Shown here: positions 36,992 to 47,898 of the stretch, piece after piece
How positions within the stretch are numbered: position 1 is the first letter of the stretch
Layout of the letters: each line of letters begins with the position of its first letter
DNA from: Ignavibacteriales bacterium
GTDB taxonomy: Bacteria > Bacteroidota > Ignavibacteria > Ignavibacteriales > Ignavibacteriaceae
DNA: 64,000 nt
NCBI GenBank assembly: GCA_016709765.1
Contig: JADJMD010000015.1
Coordinates: 198,873-262,872, forward strand
Direction of reading: 5' to 3'
Position numbers and translations under genes: made by a program
Notes under the pieces: generated by a model
The model's input: the letters and a program-made list of their open reading frames with translations, nothing else
Told to the model about the DNA's origin: nothing
Databases searched by the model: none

Positions 36992-37022
36992 AAAAAAAAT
37001 CCCCTCACATTTGGAGGGGATT
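36992..37022 (-). terminator. Rho-independent terminator after the 37029 gene
   Basis: Arms ATCCCCTC / GAGGGGAT with a six-base loop, followed on the minus strand by eight T. It begins 7 bases after the stop at 37029. Confidence 0.9.
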
Positions 37023-37028
37023 TGAAAA

Positions 37029-37801
37029 TTATTTTTTAACATATCCAAGATCTGGTCGTGGGTAACCATATTTATTTTCAATTGAAATAATGTACTGAGA
37101 CATTTTGCCCCAAAGAGTACCGGCTTCCGCTTCCATTACTGCATTTTCTTCTTTTTGAGTTATGTAAAAATCTGCACCATCTTTATAACTTTCTGTTAAT
37201 GCAATCATGTTATTATCTAATCCCAACTCGATAAGCCAAATTGTGTACCCTGAATTAATCTTTTTGTCCTCGTATAGTTTCTTCCATTCTGTTAGGATAT
37301 CCATTACTTCTTTTCTGTTTTCCATTTTGTAGGTGAAGAACATCCAATGAATAAAATTTGATTCCTCCTGTTTTAGTCTTGGAGTTTTAGCATGTAGGAA
37401 TATTTAGCTGATCTTGTGGCAATAAAATCTTTACTACTTTCTATGGTGGAATTATTTTCTACCATAAACTTATTCCATTTTTCTTTTCCAACCTTTTCTA
37501 TTGCAGAACTAAATATCCCTTGCATTTTATCTATTTCTGCATAATTAGCAATAGGAATTAAATAATAATAATGACCATCATCTCTTTGTGATACCTGAAT
37601 ATATGGCAAGTCAAGTCCGGCTCCATTCATTAGTTCAACCCATTCTTTGGAAGTTGATTCATATTTATCCCACTTGTCAACTTTAACGGTTTCTTCGTGC
37701 ACCATAAACAATTGATCGTTCATTTCTTGTGAGAATGAAAGTGTTGAAAGTAAAGACATCCCACAAATTAAAAAGATAGAGAACATAGAAAGTTTACGCA
37801 T
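37029..37801 (-). CDS. Hypothetical exported protein with two NIPSNAP-like repeats (frameshifted)
   Basis: One missing A near 37387 splits a 257-residue product. A signal peptide (MRKLSMFSIFLICGMSLLSTLSFSQ) is followed by two similar alpha/beta units: VHEETVKVDKWDKYESTSKEWVEL ... YYYLIPIANYAEIDKM, and WMFFTYKMENRKEVMDILTEWKKL ... DNNMIALTESYKDGADF. The pattern suggests a dimeric alpha/beta-barrel (ferredoxin-like) pair such as in NIPSNAP or antibiotic-biosynthesis-monooxygenase folds; this is inference. It has its own terminator. Function unknown. Confidence 0.65.
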
Positions 37802-37982
37802 AAGGGCCTCCTTATAATGATTAATTATTATTTGTTATGACACTAAATCGGAAAAGTGTTTTATGTTGAGGAAAACTATAGAATCCACTGATTAGTTGCA
37901 ACAAGATAATTATTTATCCATAGCAGTAGTTGGTTTCGTTCAGCAGTTTGGTTTTGTAGATACACCAATCACCGATTTATAA

Positions 37983-39106
37983 TTGACCCGATTATTACTG
38001 AACAATTTAACTCTCATCTTATCTAAACAAACAAATCACATCTTTATAATTTTTAAGGGAAAATATCTTGAAAAAGAATCAATCACACTTCGAATAATTT
38101 TAATAGCAGCGGTAATAATAATATTGCTTGTTCCACTCTTTATGATTCAATCATTAATAACTGAAAGACAATATTATAGGGATGAAGCTGTGCGAGAAGT
38201 AAGCAAAAGTTGGGCTGAAGCACAAACTGTGGGTGGACCAATTTTAACTCTAATTGACAAAAGTGAAAATTTGTGCAGCTAAAAATAAATGAATCCACAT
38301 TATCTCTTTTTCCAGGATTAAAAAATATAGACATTTATCAAAATGGATTATTTGCAGATGTTCAGCTAAATGAAAATACAAACAAGTTTGATTTTAATTT
38401 AGAATTAAATTTAAACGGTATTGATGATCTTTCATTTTTGCCTGTTGGTAAATCTACAATGGTAAAAGTAAAATCATCGTGGAATAATCCAAGTTTTAGC
38501 GGGACGTTTTTGCCTTTTTCAAGGACAGTCAATAAAGATGGATTCAGTGCGGACTGGAAAGTAAATCATTTTAACAGAAGTTTTCCACAAAACTGGGAGG
38601 ACAATGCTGAAAATATTTTTCAAAGTACGTTTGGAATAAAATTTCTAATACCAGTTGATGAGTATCAACAAACTATGCGTACATCAAAATATGGTTTAAT
38701 GATAATTGTACTAACCTTTCTTAGCCTTTTTATGATAGAACTTTTTGGGGAAATCACAATACATCCAATTCAATATCTTTTAGTCGGTTTGGCATTAGTT
38801 ATTTTTTATTCGTTACTGCTTTCAATTTCAGAATATCTCTCTTTTGATTTTTCATATTTGATATCTTCTTTACTTGTCATCTCATTAATTAGCTTTTATG
38901 TAAAGAACATCTATAAAAGCTTTAAGGTTGGTGGATTAATTTTTACCGCATTAATAGTTTTCTACGGATTTATGTACACAATACTTTTATTACAAGATTA
39001 CTCTTTATTGATTGGAAACATCGCTTTGTTCTTAATACTTGCGATAGTAATGATGCTAACACGTAAATTAAATTGGTTTGAGGTTCTAAAGTCTAAAACA
39101 ACTTAG
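37983..39106 (+). pseudogene. creD: CreD-family inner-membrane protein, internally shortened and frameshifted
   Basis: The N-terminal part shows KYLEKESITLRIILIAAVII and LITERQYYRDEAVREVSKSWAEAQTVGGPIL, matching the CreD start. After one missing T near 38270 the rest follows: GIDDLSFLPVGKSTMV, WNNPSFSGTFLPF, then six transmembrane helices including ITIHPIQYLLVGLALVIFYSLLLSISE. CreD is usually about 450 residues; here the total is about 374. In comparison with the Escherichia coli protein as I recall it, about 80-90 residues of the periplasmic domain are missing between GGPILTL and IDKSENF. The frame is open across the junction, so this could be a true deletion or an assembly collapse. The start codon is uncertain. 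Confidence 0.7.
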
Positions 39107-39127
39107 AATATAAAAAGGAGGTAGATT

Positions 39128-39173
39128 ATCAGCCTTCAGCAACAATATATGTTGCGCTGAAGGCTGATTTTAA
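39128..39173 (+). terminator. Terminator hairpin after creD
   Basis: Thirteen-base perfect arms ATCAGCCTTCAGC / GCTGAAGGCTGAT with a 15-base loop, followed by TTTTAAT. Lying between convergent genes it may serve both strands. Confidence 0.75.
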
Positions 39174-39176
39174 TAA

Positions 39177-39623
39177 TTAATTTCTTCCAAAAAGTTCTGT
39201 AAGATTTAATGTTGGGGACCGTGTTTTACTTGCAAGCGTTACATAAGTTAAAGCAAGCTCTTCTTTGCCCGCTCCAAGAACTGTACTTACCAGACCCAGC
39301 GCTTCTCCGAGTTTTCCGGTTCAATATTTTTGTAACACGAGTCCATATTTCTTCTTCAAGTGCGTTAAATGCTGTGTGTACTTCGTGCAAACCAAAGCCG
39401 GCATTAAATCTTTCCGTAGCAATTTGTGATGCATACTCTTTCATCGGAAGAAGTTTTTCTCAACAACACATTGCTGAGTAAGGGTTAAAAGATTAAGTAA
39501 TCTTTTTTTGTTATCCGTGGGTGATGATTTATCATAAGATTTTAAATGTGCGCAGTTTAATAATTGTGTTGCGCTTTCTAAAATTTCTGCACTTTGCGTA
39601 CTTAATAATTCTTTTAAATCCAT
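39177..39623 (-). CDS. Small helical protein resembling RsbRD N-terminal sensor domain (twice frameshifted)
   Basis: Repair of indels near 39441 (one base missing) and 39325 (one extra) gives 148 residues. Segments in order: MDLKELLSTQSAEILESATQLL, YASQIATERFNAGFGLHEVHTAFNALEEEIW, GEALGLVSTVLGAGKEELALTYV and PTLNLTELFGRN. The block ERFNAGFGLHEVHTAFNALEEEIW resembles the conserved helix of the RsbRD N-terminal (PF14361) sensor fold, but no output domain is attached. Treat the assignment as a hint. Confidence 0.5.
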
Positions 39624-39690
39624 TTTAAATTCCATTTGTTTTTTATATTACAAAATTACAAAAGGTTTTGAACAGAAATAATGACAAAAT

Positions 39691-40889
39691 CTATTTCATA
39701 ATTTTATTTACCAAACTGTTATCCTTAATAAAAAACATTAATACTGTAGTTATTAATCCTAATACAAAAGCACCGCTCCATAAAATCACTGAGCCGTAAT
39801 GCTGATAAACAACTGTTCCAAGCCACGGACCTGCGGAAAAGGCAAAACTAAATGTCATTTGATAATATCCCATATACTCGCCGCGTTTATTTGCCGGTGC
39901 AATTTCTGAAGTATATGCTGCAGTAATTGGAAAGAACACCATTTCACCAAATGTAAAAACTACAATTGCTATAACAAGTGGCACTACAGTATTAGCAATT
40001 GCAAAGCCGCCAAAACCTATTCCTGCAAGTAACGCTCCAATCATTAATGATTTTTTATACGGTGTGTCATTCATCCAATTGTTAAGCGGAACTTCTAAAA
40101 ATATTATCAACACAGTATTGATAGCACCAAACAATCCAAATGCCGCAGTTGTATAACCCAAGTCATCAACAATGTATAATGGCAGCGCACCAAGATGCTG
40201 GAAGAAAACAAGGTTTGCCGGAATAATAGCAAAAAGGAAAAACAAAAAACTTTTATCGTTTAGTATTTCAAATCGTAACTGTGGTTTTTCTATGCTAACT
40301 TCTTCAATTTTTTCTGCCGTTAATGAAGACCATTTTGTTGTGCTCAAATAAATTCCCGCAGCAATAGAAGCAACAGCATTTGCATAAAATAAATAATGGT
40401 AGTCTATTAATGTTAAGAATCCACCGATAACAGGGCCTACACTCATTCCGGCATTAATTGCAAGACGGTTGAGTGCAAAAGCAATTCGCCGTTGTGAAGG
40501 TGCAACAATCTCAGTAATCATAGAAAGGTTTGCCGGGCGGAATGCCTCGTTAACGGCAGCAAGTATAAAGGATGCAACTAAAATCCAATAATAATCGGAT
40601 ACAAATGAGTAAACAAAAAATAAAATTCCGGAACCAAACAAAGCGAACTTCATTACTTTTAATGAACCAAGTTTATCTGAAAGTTTTCCGGTTATTGGTG
40701 CGGCAAGAAATGCTGCGGCACCGTAAACAAGTAAAGCTGTTCCGGCTTCTGCGGGGCTAACACCAATTTTTTTTGTAAGATAAAGTGCAAGAAAAGGAAG
40801 AACCATTGTTCCGGAACGATTTATAAGTGATGTAAAAACAACACCCACATATCGTGTGGAAGACCTTTTAATCCTTTATAGGGATTCAT
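39691..40889 (-). CDS. Major facilitator superfamily transporter (frameshifted near start)
   Basis: From the ATG at 40889 (MNPYKGLKGLPHDMW) a missing base near 40846 separates the first codons from the main frame; repaired length is 399 residues. Twelve hydrophobic segments are visible. The MFS loop 2-3 motif reads GKLSDKLGSLKVM, and the mid-protein loop contains LNNWMNDTPYKKSLM. It resembles drug/sugar efflux MFS pumps (YdeE/MdtH-like: INRSGTMVLPFLALYLT). Substrate unknown. It starts 7 bases after the YfiT-like gene and is probably in its operon. Confidence 0.88.
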
Positions 40890-40895
40890 AAAAAA

Positions 40896-41423
40896 TTACC
40901 AGCCCATTTTCTTTTTTAATTCAGTTATGTGGGCAAGATGATGTTTGCTGTGCCAGGCATAAAGTGCAAGTGTTTTGCTAACAGTAATATTTCCCCAGTC
41001 TGGATATTGCATAGTTCTTTCAAACTGTTCATCAGTTAATGAGCTTATAAGAATTACCCATCTGTTGTGAAGTAAATCTAAAAGAGTTAATGAAAGTTCT
41101 ATTGGTGTTTCAAATATATCTTTCAGTTCTGCCCAAAGTTGTTCTTCATAAGATTTTATTTTGGGATTGTCTTCCGTAAGCGCAAGTTTAAATCTTACAT
41201 AAGCATTTAAGTGACTATCCGGCAAATGATGAATGACTTGCCTGACAGTCCAACCACCATCACGATAAGGTGTATCTAATTGTTGAACAGAAAGATTTTC
41301 AACTTCTTTTCTTAATAATTCCGGAAGTGATTCGATTGTTTTGATAAATTTATTTTGCATTTCTTTTGTAACAATCATATTTCTATCAAACTTGCCAATC
41401 GGGTAACTTGGATCTTTTTGCAT
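40896..41423 (-). CDS. YfiT/BstA-like DinB-superfamily metal-dependent protein
   Basis: 175 residues beginning DPSYPIGKFD, the characteristic YfiT start. TPYRDGGWTVRQVIHHLPDSHLNAYVRFKLALTEDNP-type text (GGWTVRQVIHHLPDSH near residue 58) holds the first metal histidines and YAWHSKHHLAHI near 160 the last. Bacillus relatives are bacillithiol S-transferases or putative hydrolases with a Ni/Zn site; whether this host makes bacillithiol is unknown. The gene lies between UbiA and MFS genes, 7 bases from the latter. Confidence 0.88.
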   Translation of the reverse strand: MQKDPSYPIGKFDRNMIVTKEMQNKFIKTIESLPELLRKEVENLSVQQLDTPYRDGGWTVRQVIHHLPDSHLNAYVRFKLALTEDNPKIKSYEEQLWAELKDIFETPIELSLTLLDLLHNRWVILISSLTDEQFERTMQYPDWGNITVSKTLALYAWHSKHHLAHITELKKKMGW

Positions 41424-41490
41424 CGGGACTCATTATAAATTTTTAGCGGGGGAAAGTTAAGAAAAGTATGGATAAGTGACGTGCTGAAAA

Positions 41491-42339
41491 TTACAGACCA
41501 ATCAGCCGCATAATCAGAAAAACTATTAACCCAAATGTTGCGCCCAGGTAAAGCAAGCGGATGTATTTTCGTCCTTCTTCATCTTTTGATTTAAGTAGTT
41601 TAAGAGCTGAATATCCAATTGCAAAATCCATTATGGTAATCGGGATTAAATATATAATTGGAAACCACTTTAACAAAAATGGTATTGTACTTAAAAAAAC
41701 AACTACAAAAAATATAATCGAACTTATTTTAATAGCCGTTGTTTTACCATGTTTTATTGCAATTGAATTTGAATCAATAAGAAGATCACCTTTTACATCC
41801 ATTGAATCAGCCGCAATTTCTTCTCCTAAATCTACCAGCGCTGCAATAACAGCAAAGAACATTACAATCTTATTAAATGGTAACCCGACAGAAAGGCCAC
41901 CAAAAACAAAAGTCATCCCTACAGAAAAACTGACTAGAAGATTTCCAATTATTCCGTGCTTCTTAAATTTTCTATTGTACAAAAATCCTATTACCGTTAA
42001 GCCAATAGAAAACAGTAATGCTGAAACGCTTATAAAATAGCTTAACACAAGCCCTGCAAACAATAAAAATATTGAAAGGAACAAAGCTTCTGCAGGAGTG
42101 ATAAGATTAGATGGAATTGGTCTATGTGGTGCGTTAATTTTATCAGTCTCTAGATCAAAGTAATCATTTGAAACAAGTATTGATGCAGAAATTAGAAAGA
42201 CTGACAGAGACGCCGCTAATATTAGATTAAATGGAGCGAACTCACCAAGCGCAAATAACTGTCCGAGTATAACACAAATTCCTGCCGCAAGCGGAAGTTC
42301 AAATCGTATTAGAGTAAGAAAACCTTTTAGTTTTTTCAT
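41491..42339 (-). CDS. UbiA-family prenyltransferase (geranylgeranylglycerol-phosphate type)
   Basis: 282 residues, about eight transmembrane helices. The first Asp-rich motif NDYFDLETDKINAPHRPIP near residue 65 is the UbiA diphosphate-Mg2+ site and the second is DLGEEIAADSMDVKGDLLID near 165. The short loop sequences resemble the digeranylgeranylglyceryl-phosphate synthase branch found in archaea and in Bacteroidota/Ignavibacteria. The isoprenoid acceptor cannot be proved. It may use products of the pathway begun by dxr. Confidence 0.85.
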   Translation of the reverse strand: MKKLKGFLTLIRFELPLAAGICVILGQLFALGEFAPFNLILAASLSVFLISASILVSNDYFDLETDKINAPHRPIPSNLITPAEALFLSIFLLFAGLVLSYFISVSALLFSIGLTVIGFLYNRKFKKHGIIGNLLVSFSVGMTFVFGGLSVGLPFNKIVMFFAVIAALVDLGEEIAADSMDVKGDLLIDSNSIAIKHGKTTAIKISSIIFFVVVFLSTIPFLLKWFPIIYLIPITIMDFAIGYSALKLLKSKDEEGRKYIRLLYLGATFGLIVFLIMRLIGL

Positions 42340-42390
42340 ACACCAAAAATAAAGATCAAAACAAAAAAAATTAGTACCTGTATAAAATAA

Positions 42391-42418
42391 AAAGGCACGA
42401 TTGCCCGTGCCTTAAATT
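42391..42418 (-). terminator. Terminator hairpin GGCACG-ATTGCC-CGTGCC
   Basis: AAAGGCACGATTGCCCGTGCC hairpin with T-rich minus-strand flank (TTTTTATTTTA), 50-75 bases beyond the stop at 42466. Second copy of the family at 29552. Confidence 0.8.
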
Positions 42419-42465
42419 TATGATTTGATATGTACACTTCGACTTCGCTCAATGTGACAAAGCAA

Positions 42466-44027
42466 TTATTTCAACAGCATCAATTTCTTTGTTGCTGAAT
42501 AATTTTCACCTTCAATCTTGTAGAAATATATTCCTGATGAAATTCCTGATGCATTAAATATCATCTCGTGATACCCTTCTTCAAGTTCGCCGTTAAATAT
42601 TTCCAACCTTTTCACCAAGACGTTATAAACATTTAGCTTAAGCTTGTTTTAACCGGCAATGCAAACTTAATTGTTGTGTTTGGATTAAATGGATTTGGGT
42701 AGTTTTGATACAGATTATAATCCGGTACGGTTTGATAATCTTCAACAACTGTGGGACTATCTTTTACTGCAATTAGATTTTGAGTATGATAAGGAAATGT
42801 TGAACTTTTATGTGCACCAATATATAGAGTACCATCTGAACCAATAGCTGGACAAGAATCATATTCAAGATCACCCATATCCAATGTCCATAGAACTGTA
42901 CCATCAGAATCGAGACAACCAAAGTATGAGGCTATACTTGTGCCAAAATAAACTTTTCCCTCCGCGTCGCAAACTAATTCATGATCAATACGGTTTTGAA
43001 ACAGATCGTTATTAAAATCAAGAATGGTTGTCCAGTTTTCATTACCATAATAATCCAAAGAAATTATTACACTTTTCTGTACACCATTAATGATTAAATA
43101 AGCAGGAAAAATTATATTGCCATTTTTGTCCATTGTCGGACCAGTATAAAGATTATATGAAAATATCTCATATTTCCAATCAATAGTACCATTTGGTTTA
43201 AGACAATAAAGAAAACTTTTTGACAGACTCGTATCTCTTCCGAAAATATAAATTTTATTATTGTTATCAATTAGCGGAGTACCCCAATTAATGAGAATCC
43301 AGATGAATCTCCAATATTACATTACCTTCCAAATCTGAAGAATTTAATTAGCCAGGGCATTAATCACCCTGTCCGCCGCCATCAAGTAATACATAGTATC
43401 ACCGGAAGGTGAAAAACATTATTCCTCTAATCCATATCCCAGACCAAGTAATTTTCTTTCTAAGAAACCTTGATGATATTACAACATTATTGTATCCTAG
43501 GCTGGTATATATAAATTTCATTCAAATCTATTGAGATTGAATAATTGAAGTCCTATCCTAAGATTCGGGACACTCCATTTATTTTGTCCATCAAATTCAA
43601 TCGCGTATAAATTACTATTTCTTGAACCAAAATAAATGGTTGAGTCGCTACCTAGTAAAGGCCCCACATTATTAGCATAAGATGTTTCTGTCTCAAATAT
43701 CCAATTTTCATTTCCGTTTTTATCAAGAGAATAAAAATAATTTACAGTATCTAATGATAAGGCTCTTTCACCCATATAAAGATTATCATTATACCCTATA
43801 ACCGGACCATAAACTACACCAAGCGGCATATCCTTTTTCCAAATTACATTGTTTGTTCTTGGCCCAACATATTCCGATCTTCCTGTCCCCTGCATATCAC
43901 CTCGCAGTGTTGGCCAGGGTGAATCCGCTAATGAAGGCCAGGGAATTTTAACTTGCTGTTGACTTTGCAGTTCTGTGGAATAAAAACTGAACAGCAATAG
44001 GAATAAAAATATTGTAAATGTTTTCAT
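42466..44027 (-). CDS. T9SS-secreted PQQ-like beta-propeller protein (multiply frameshifted)
   Basis: An intact N-terminal frame (from 44027) has a signal peptide (MKTFTIFLFLLLFSFYSTELQS) and the propeller start PWPTLRGDMQGTGRSEYVGP, then YFYSLDKNGNENW and IYFGSRNSNLYAIEFDGQNKW. Blades continue downstream (YCLKPNGTIDWKYE, SLDYYGNENWTTI, GCLDSDGTVLWTLD, IGSDGTLYIGAHK). The end has QNYPNPFNPNTTIKFALP and, after another indel near 42640, a T9SS domain ending TKKLMLLK at 42466. At least four indels fall between 43280 and 43520, where the frame cannot be fully rebuilt. The architecture is an extracellular PQQ/YVTN-like propeller, ligand unknown. Confidence 0.68.
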
Positions 44028-44145
44028 TATTTAACCACGATTTCAAAATGTACTAAATATAGTTTCAATAGATAATGATTTAAATGAATAGAATAAACCA
44101 TTTAAAGTCAAATTAAATCTGTGTTTAAATGCTTGCCAATCACCA

Positions 44146-44175
44146 ATAAAAAAGACACGATTGCTCGTGCCTTTT
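44146..44175 (-). terminator. Terminator hairpin, third copy of the GGCACGA family
   Basis: AAAAAAGACACGATTGC followed by TCGTGCCTTTT; one mismatch in the stem relative to the copies at 29552 and 42391. It lies about 70 bases past the stop at 44241. Confidence 0.7.
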
Positions 44176-44240
44176 AGAAAATTACTTCACACTTCGTCCC
44201 TCGAATACGCTCGGGATGACAACTCAGTGTGACAAAGCAA

Positions 44241-47200
44241 TTATTTCAACAACATCAATTTCTTTGTTGCTGAATAATTTTCACTTTCAATCTTGTAGAA
44301 ATATATTCCTGATGAAATTCCTGATGCATTAAATATCATCTCGTGATAACCTTCTTCCATTTCACCCTTAAATATTTCTGCAACTTTTTCTCCAAGTGTG
44401 TTGTAAACACTTAAGCTTAAGTTTGTTTTAACCGGTAATGCAAACTTAATTGTTGTACTTGGGTTAAATGGGTTAGGATAATTCTGATATAAAGCAAAAT
44501 CTTTTGGTCCGGTTACTTCAACTTCTATTTCATTGCTGTAGCTAAAAGTTCCATCAAAATCGATTTGCTTTAATCTGTATAAGTATGTTCCAGGTTTTTC
44601 ATTCTTATCAGAATATGAGTAGAATGTTTTTTCAGTTGTAGTTCCTTTACCACTTACAAATCCAACATTACTGAATTCCGTTTGACCTTTCTCGTTTGAC
44701 TTTTCACGTTTTTCAATTTGAAATCCATTGTTATTCGTTTCAGTTGCTGTACTCCAGTTAAGAACAACATTTCCATCAACCATTTCTGCATTAAATGAAA
44801 CCAGTTCAACAGGCACTTCGCTGGAAACTGTCATTGTAATAGGAACAATCATTAATGTGTTTGCGGGATCATTAGTTGTGATTTCCATATCCATAGTATA
44901 TTCACCAAGTTCCATCCCTTCGGTATCTATCAACAAACCAACATTAATAGAATTACCGCTGTAAATAGTACCAGAATAATTATTTAATGACAACCATTCA
45001 GGATCAGCAGCAAGTTGTACGGCTAAATTATTTGCAAGATAAGCGGCATCATAAACTATTTGAAGTCCATCAGTACCTGAACCATTTTCAATTCCAACAG
45101 TTGCACTTGTTAAAGTTGCGTTTAAGTTATTGTAATAGAACATAATTCTATCATTTGATTTGATCACAACTTGAAAAGTAAGTGAACCGGTTCCATTGTA
45201 TTTTTGCCAGTTAGTAAACTGAATAGTAAATTTATCTGTTTCTCTTAAATAATGAACAGTTCCCTGAGTTCTTCCATCAAGATCATCCCAGAAAGGCGCG
45301 ATGATATTATTAGGTGCCGCCCCATCGGGTATTGCAGCATTGCTGTAATATGAAGATGTTAGAGCGCTAAAACTTAAAAAATCCATTTGTCGTTAAATAG
45401 ATATCCGAATAATTCGTTCCGTAAAACTTAAAATCAAATCCAATCGGAATTGCATTTGTATATCCATCGTCAAGAGTACCGTTCCAGGTTGTAACTTGTA
45501 CAGCAATTGGGTTTGCTGCAATATCAGTCCAAACATATGCGGGACCATTAGGATCATTACTGTCTTTCCATCTATAACCAAATACATCAGGACCACCGGC
45601 ACCTTTAAAACTATAACCTAAATCATTACGTGGAAAATCTTTTTTATCTTCTCCTTTTCCAGTGAACTTTTCGTTAGCTCCAGTTAATACAATCATTACA
45701 TTATCAGGGAAAGTACTGTTAGTAAGTTCTATTGAATAATCAAGAGTAGAACTCTGTGCAGAGGTATTTGATAATAAAAGAGATTCAGTAAATGTAGTAT
45801 CAGGAATTGAGAAACAATTCATTGAGTCCACACTAAGTTCTGCAACCGGTGGGAATAAGGTTACACCTGTTGGCACATTAGACATAACAGATTTATTATT
45901 CCACATATCCAATGCTTTGGCAGCAAAGTAATATGTTGTATTAAAGTCCAATCCATCAATTGCAAATGATCTTGGAGCACCTAAAGTATCAGAAACTCCG
46001 GTAAACAATTTTTGTGATGCGCTATTAAAATCAACATCGTTAGTAATTGGATCTACAGAATACCTTAAATCATAAGACGTAACACCACCCACTGTAGAAT
46101 CATATGGAGCAGTCCAATTTATTGTTAGCGAATTTGATGTAGCATCTCCAACACTTAAGTCTGTGATTGCATCAGGCGGAGTAGTATCTGGAGGAATCTG
46201 ACGTACTACAGGCATTGAAGGATCGCCCATTAAATTATACATTTCCATATAGCGAAGTACGGTTGCAGTAACACCACCGTAATGTGTTGCAAGATCAAAC
46301 TTTGCTTTGTCAAACATTGGTGTAACACGAGTCAACTCTTCTAGAAACATTGCATCAATTAATCTTCTTTCAAGAATATCATCTTCATCCCAATAAGAAT
46401 TTACAGATGAACCGTAAAATGTTGATCCGCCGTTTGTTGTACGAATCCATGTCTCGCCGAAACTTTCTGCGATTTGATATGATCCGGTAATACATGCAAA
46501 TGAATAAACAAATGGATACATAACCGTATTTGTTAATGATCTAACTTGTGATTGTGTAAGTTGTGGACCATCAGCCCAGTAAGTTTCTGCGCCGTGTCCG
46601 GAATAAATTGCAAATCTTTGGTTAGCATTTAAAGCATCAATCAATTGCTGTGTTGTTGCATTATGAGTAACAGTATAAAGTTTTAGATTCTCCCAACCAG
46701 CTGGTTGAAAATGTGTGTTAATAACGTAATTATGTGTTCCTTCAGTAATAGCATAATTATCCGTTGAAGCCATAAAAACATTTTTCTTTGCAACAGTAGC
46801 AATGTAGCTTTCCATATAAATGGATTTAGTTAAAGCATTCTGTAGTTCCTGTTCTGTTGTTACTGAAAATCTTCCTATAAATGCATCTGCAAATTTATCC
46901 GTGCCTGCAAGCTGTACATAGTTTAAATCTGTATTTGGATTTCCTTCTCCAGTTCCAATCCAAGATGGAATATGCTGAACATCACCAACAAGTAATACAA
47001 ATTCAGGTCTAGTCTCTGCGTTATCATATCTGGCTTGTATAAATGCTTTGATAGCTGATGTGGTAGTTCCAGTTGTTGTTGTATTAAAAACATCAACTAT
47101 AAATCCTTGTGCAGATTTATGTGTTATAAAAGAGGCTAATCCTGCTTCAAAAGTTGGTGCTGTAATTATTAAATATCTCATTGAAAGTAAAGATTCTGTT

Positions 47201-47847
47201 GGTTGGTATCCAACAAGCACATTTTTCAAAAACTCATTATATGTTTCTGATTTATAAACGGAAGATTCTAATTCCGAATTAATGTTTATTTCAAACGATG
47301 CTGAATTTGTAATTAAAAGTTTATTATCCTTCGGATTGTATGAGAATGGGAAAACAGTAACCATAACTCCGCTTACGCCGCCTATTACAAATGGTTCAGA
47401 AATGCTTACCAAAGGTTTTTCAATTCCTGCCGAACTATAATAATCGGAATTGATAACAAATGGTCTTTCACTTAAAGATCTTTCTCTGCTCCAGTACATT
47501 TGTTTGGGATAAACTTTTTTGCTCAGTATCTGTGTTGATTGATCAAAAGAGTTTATGCTAACTGTTGGTTTTTGTTCATCACTGGGAATAAAAAGATTAA
47601 AAGATATTTGTGGTATGGCTGGCATTCCAACATCTGGTGTAACACCGTAACCGGGAATTTGAATATCAACAAATTCACCTTCTGCTTCCGTTATTGAAGC
47701 AAAATTATATTGTTGTAAAGAAAAGTTAACAACGTAGCCGTTATTTGATTTGGCTACTGAAATTCCCTCTGGTTGAGCAAATATTGTTGTAATCATTAAT
47801 GAAAATGAAAACGACACAACGAACAAGAAACTGTAAATACGCTTCAT
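44241..47847 (-). CDS. Gingipain-like C25 cysteine peptidase with T9SS sorting domain (frameshifted)
   Basis: One extra T near 45372 interrupts a 1,201-residue product. A signal peptide (FLFVVSFSFSLMITTIFAQ) and a propeptide of about 200 residues precede the C25 catalytic domain: YLIITAPTFEAGL, VLLVGDVQHIP, the catalytic His in FAIYSGHGAETYWA, and the catalytic Cys in VYSFACITGSYQIAESFGE. A fibronectin type III domain follows (PDAITDLSVGDATSNSLTINW), then a lectin-like beta domain (NNIIAPFWDDLDG), the VPVELVSF ... WSTATETNNNGFQIEK module, QNYPNPFNPST and a T9SS domain ending TKKLMLLK. Secreted or surface protease for extracellular protein degradation or maturation of other T9SS cargo. Confidence 0.88.
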
Positions 47848-47898
47848 CTCTGTTCCTGTATGTGGTTTAAAAATAGCCCCTGTAATAGAGCGGAGTAA

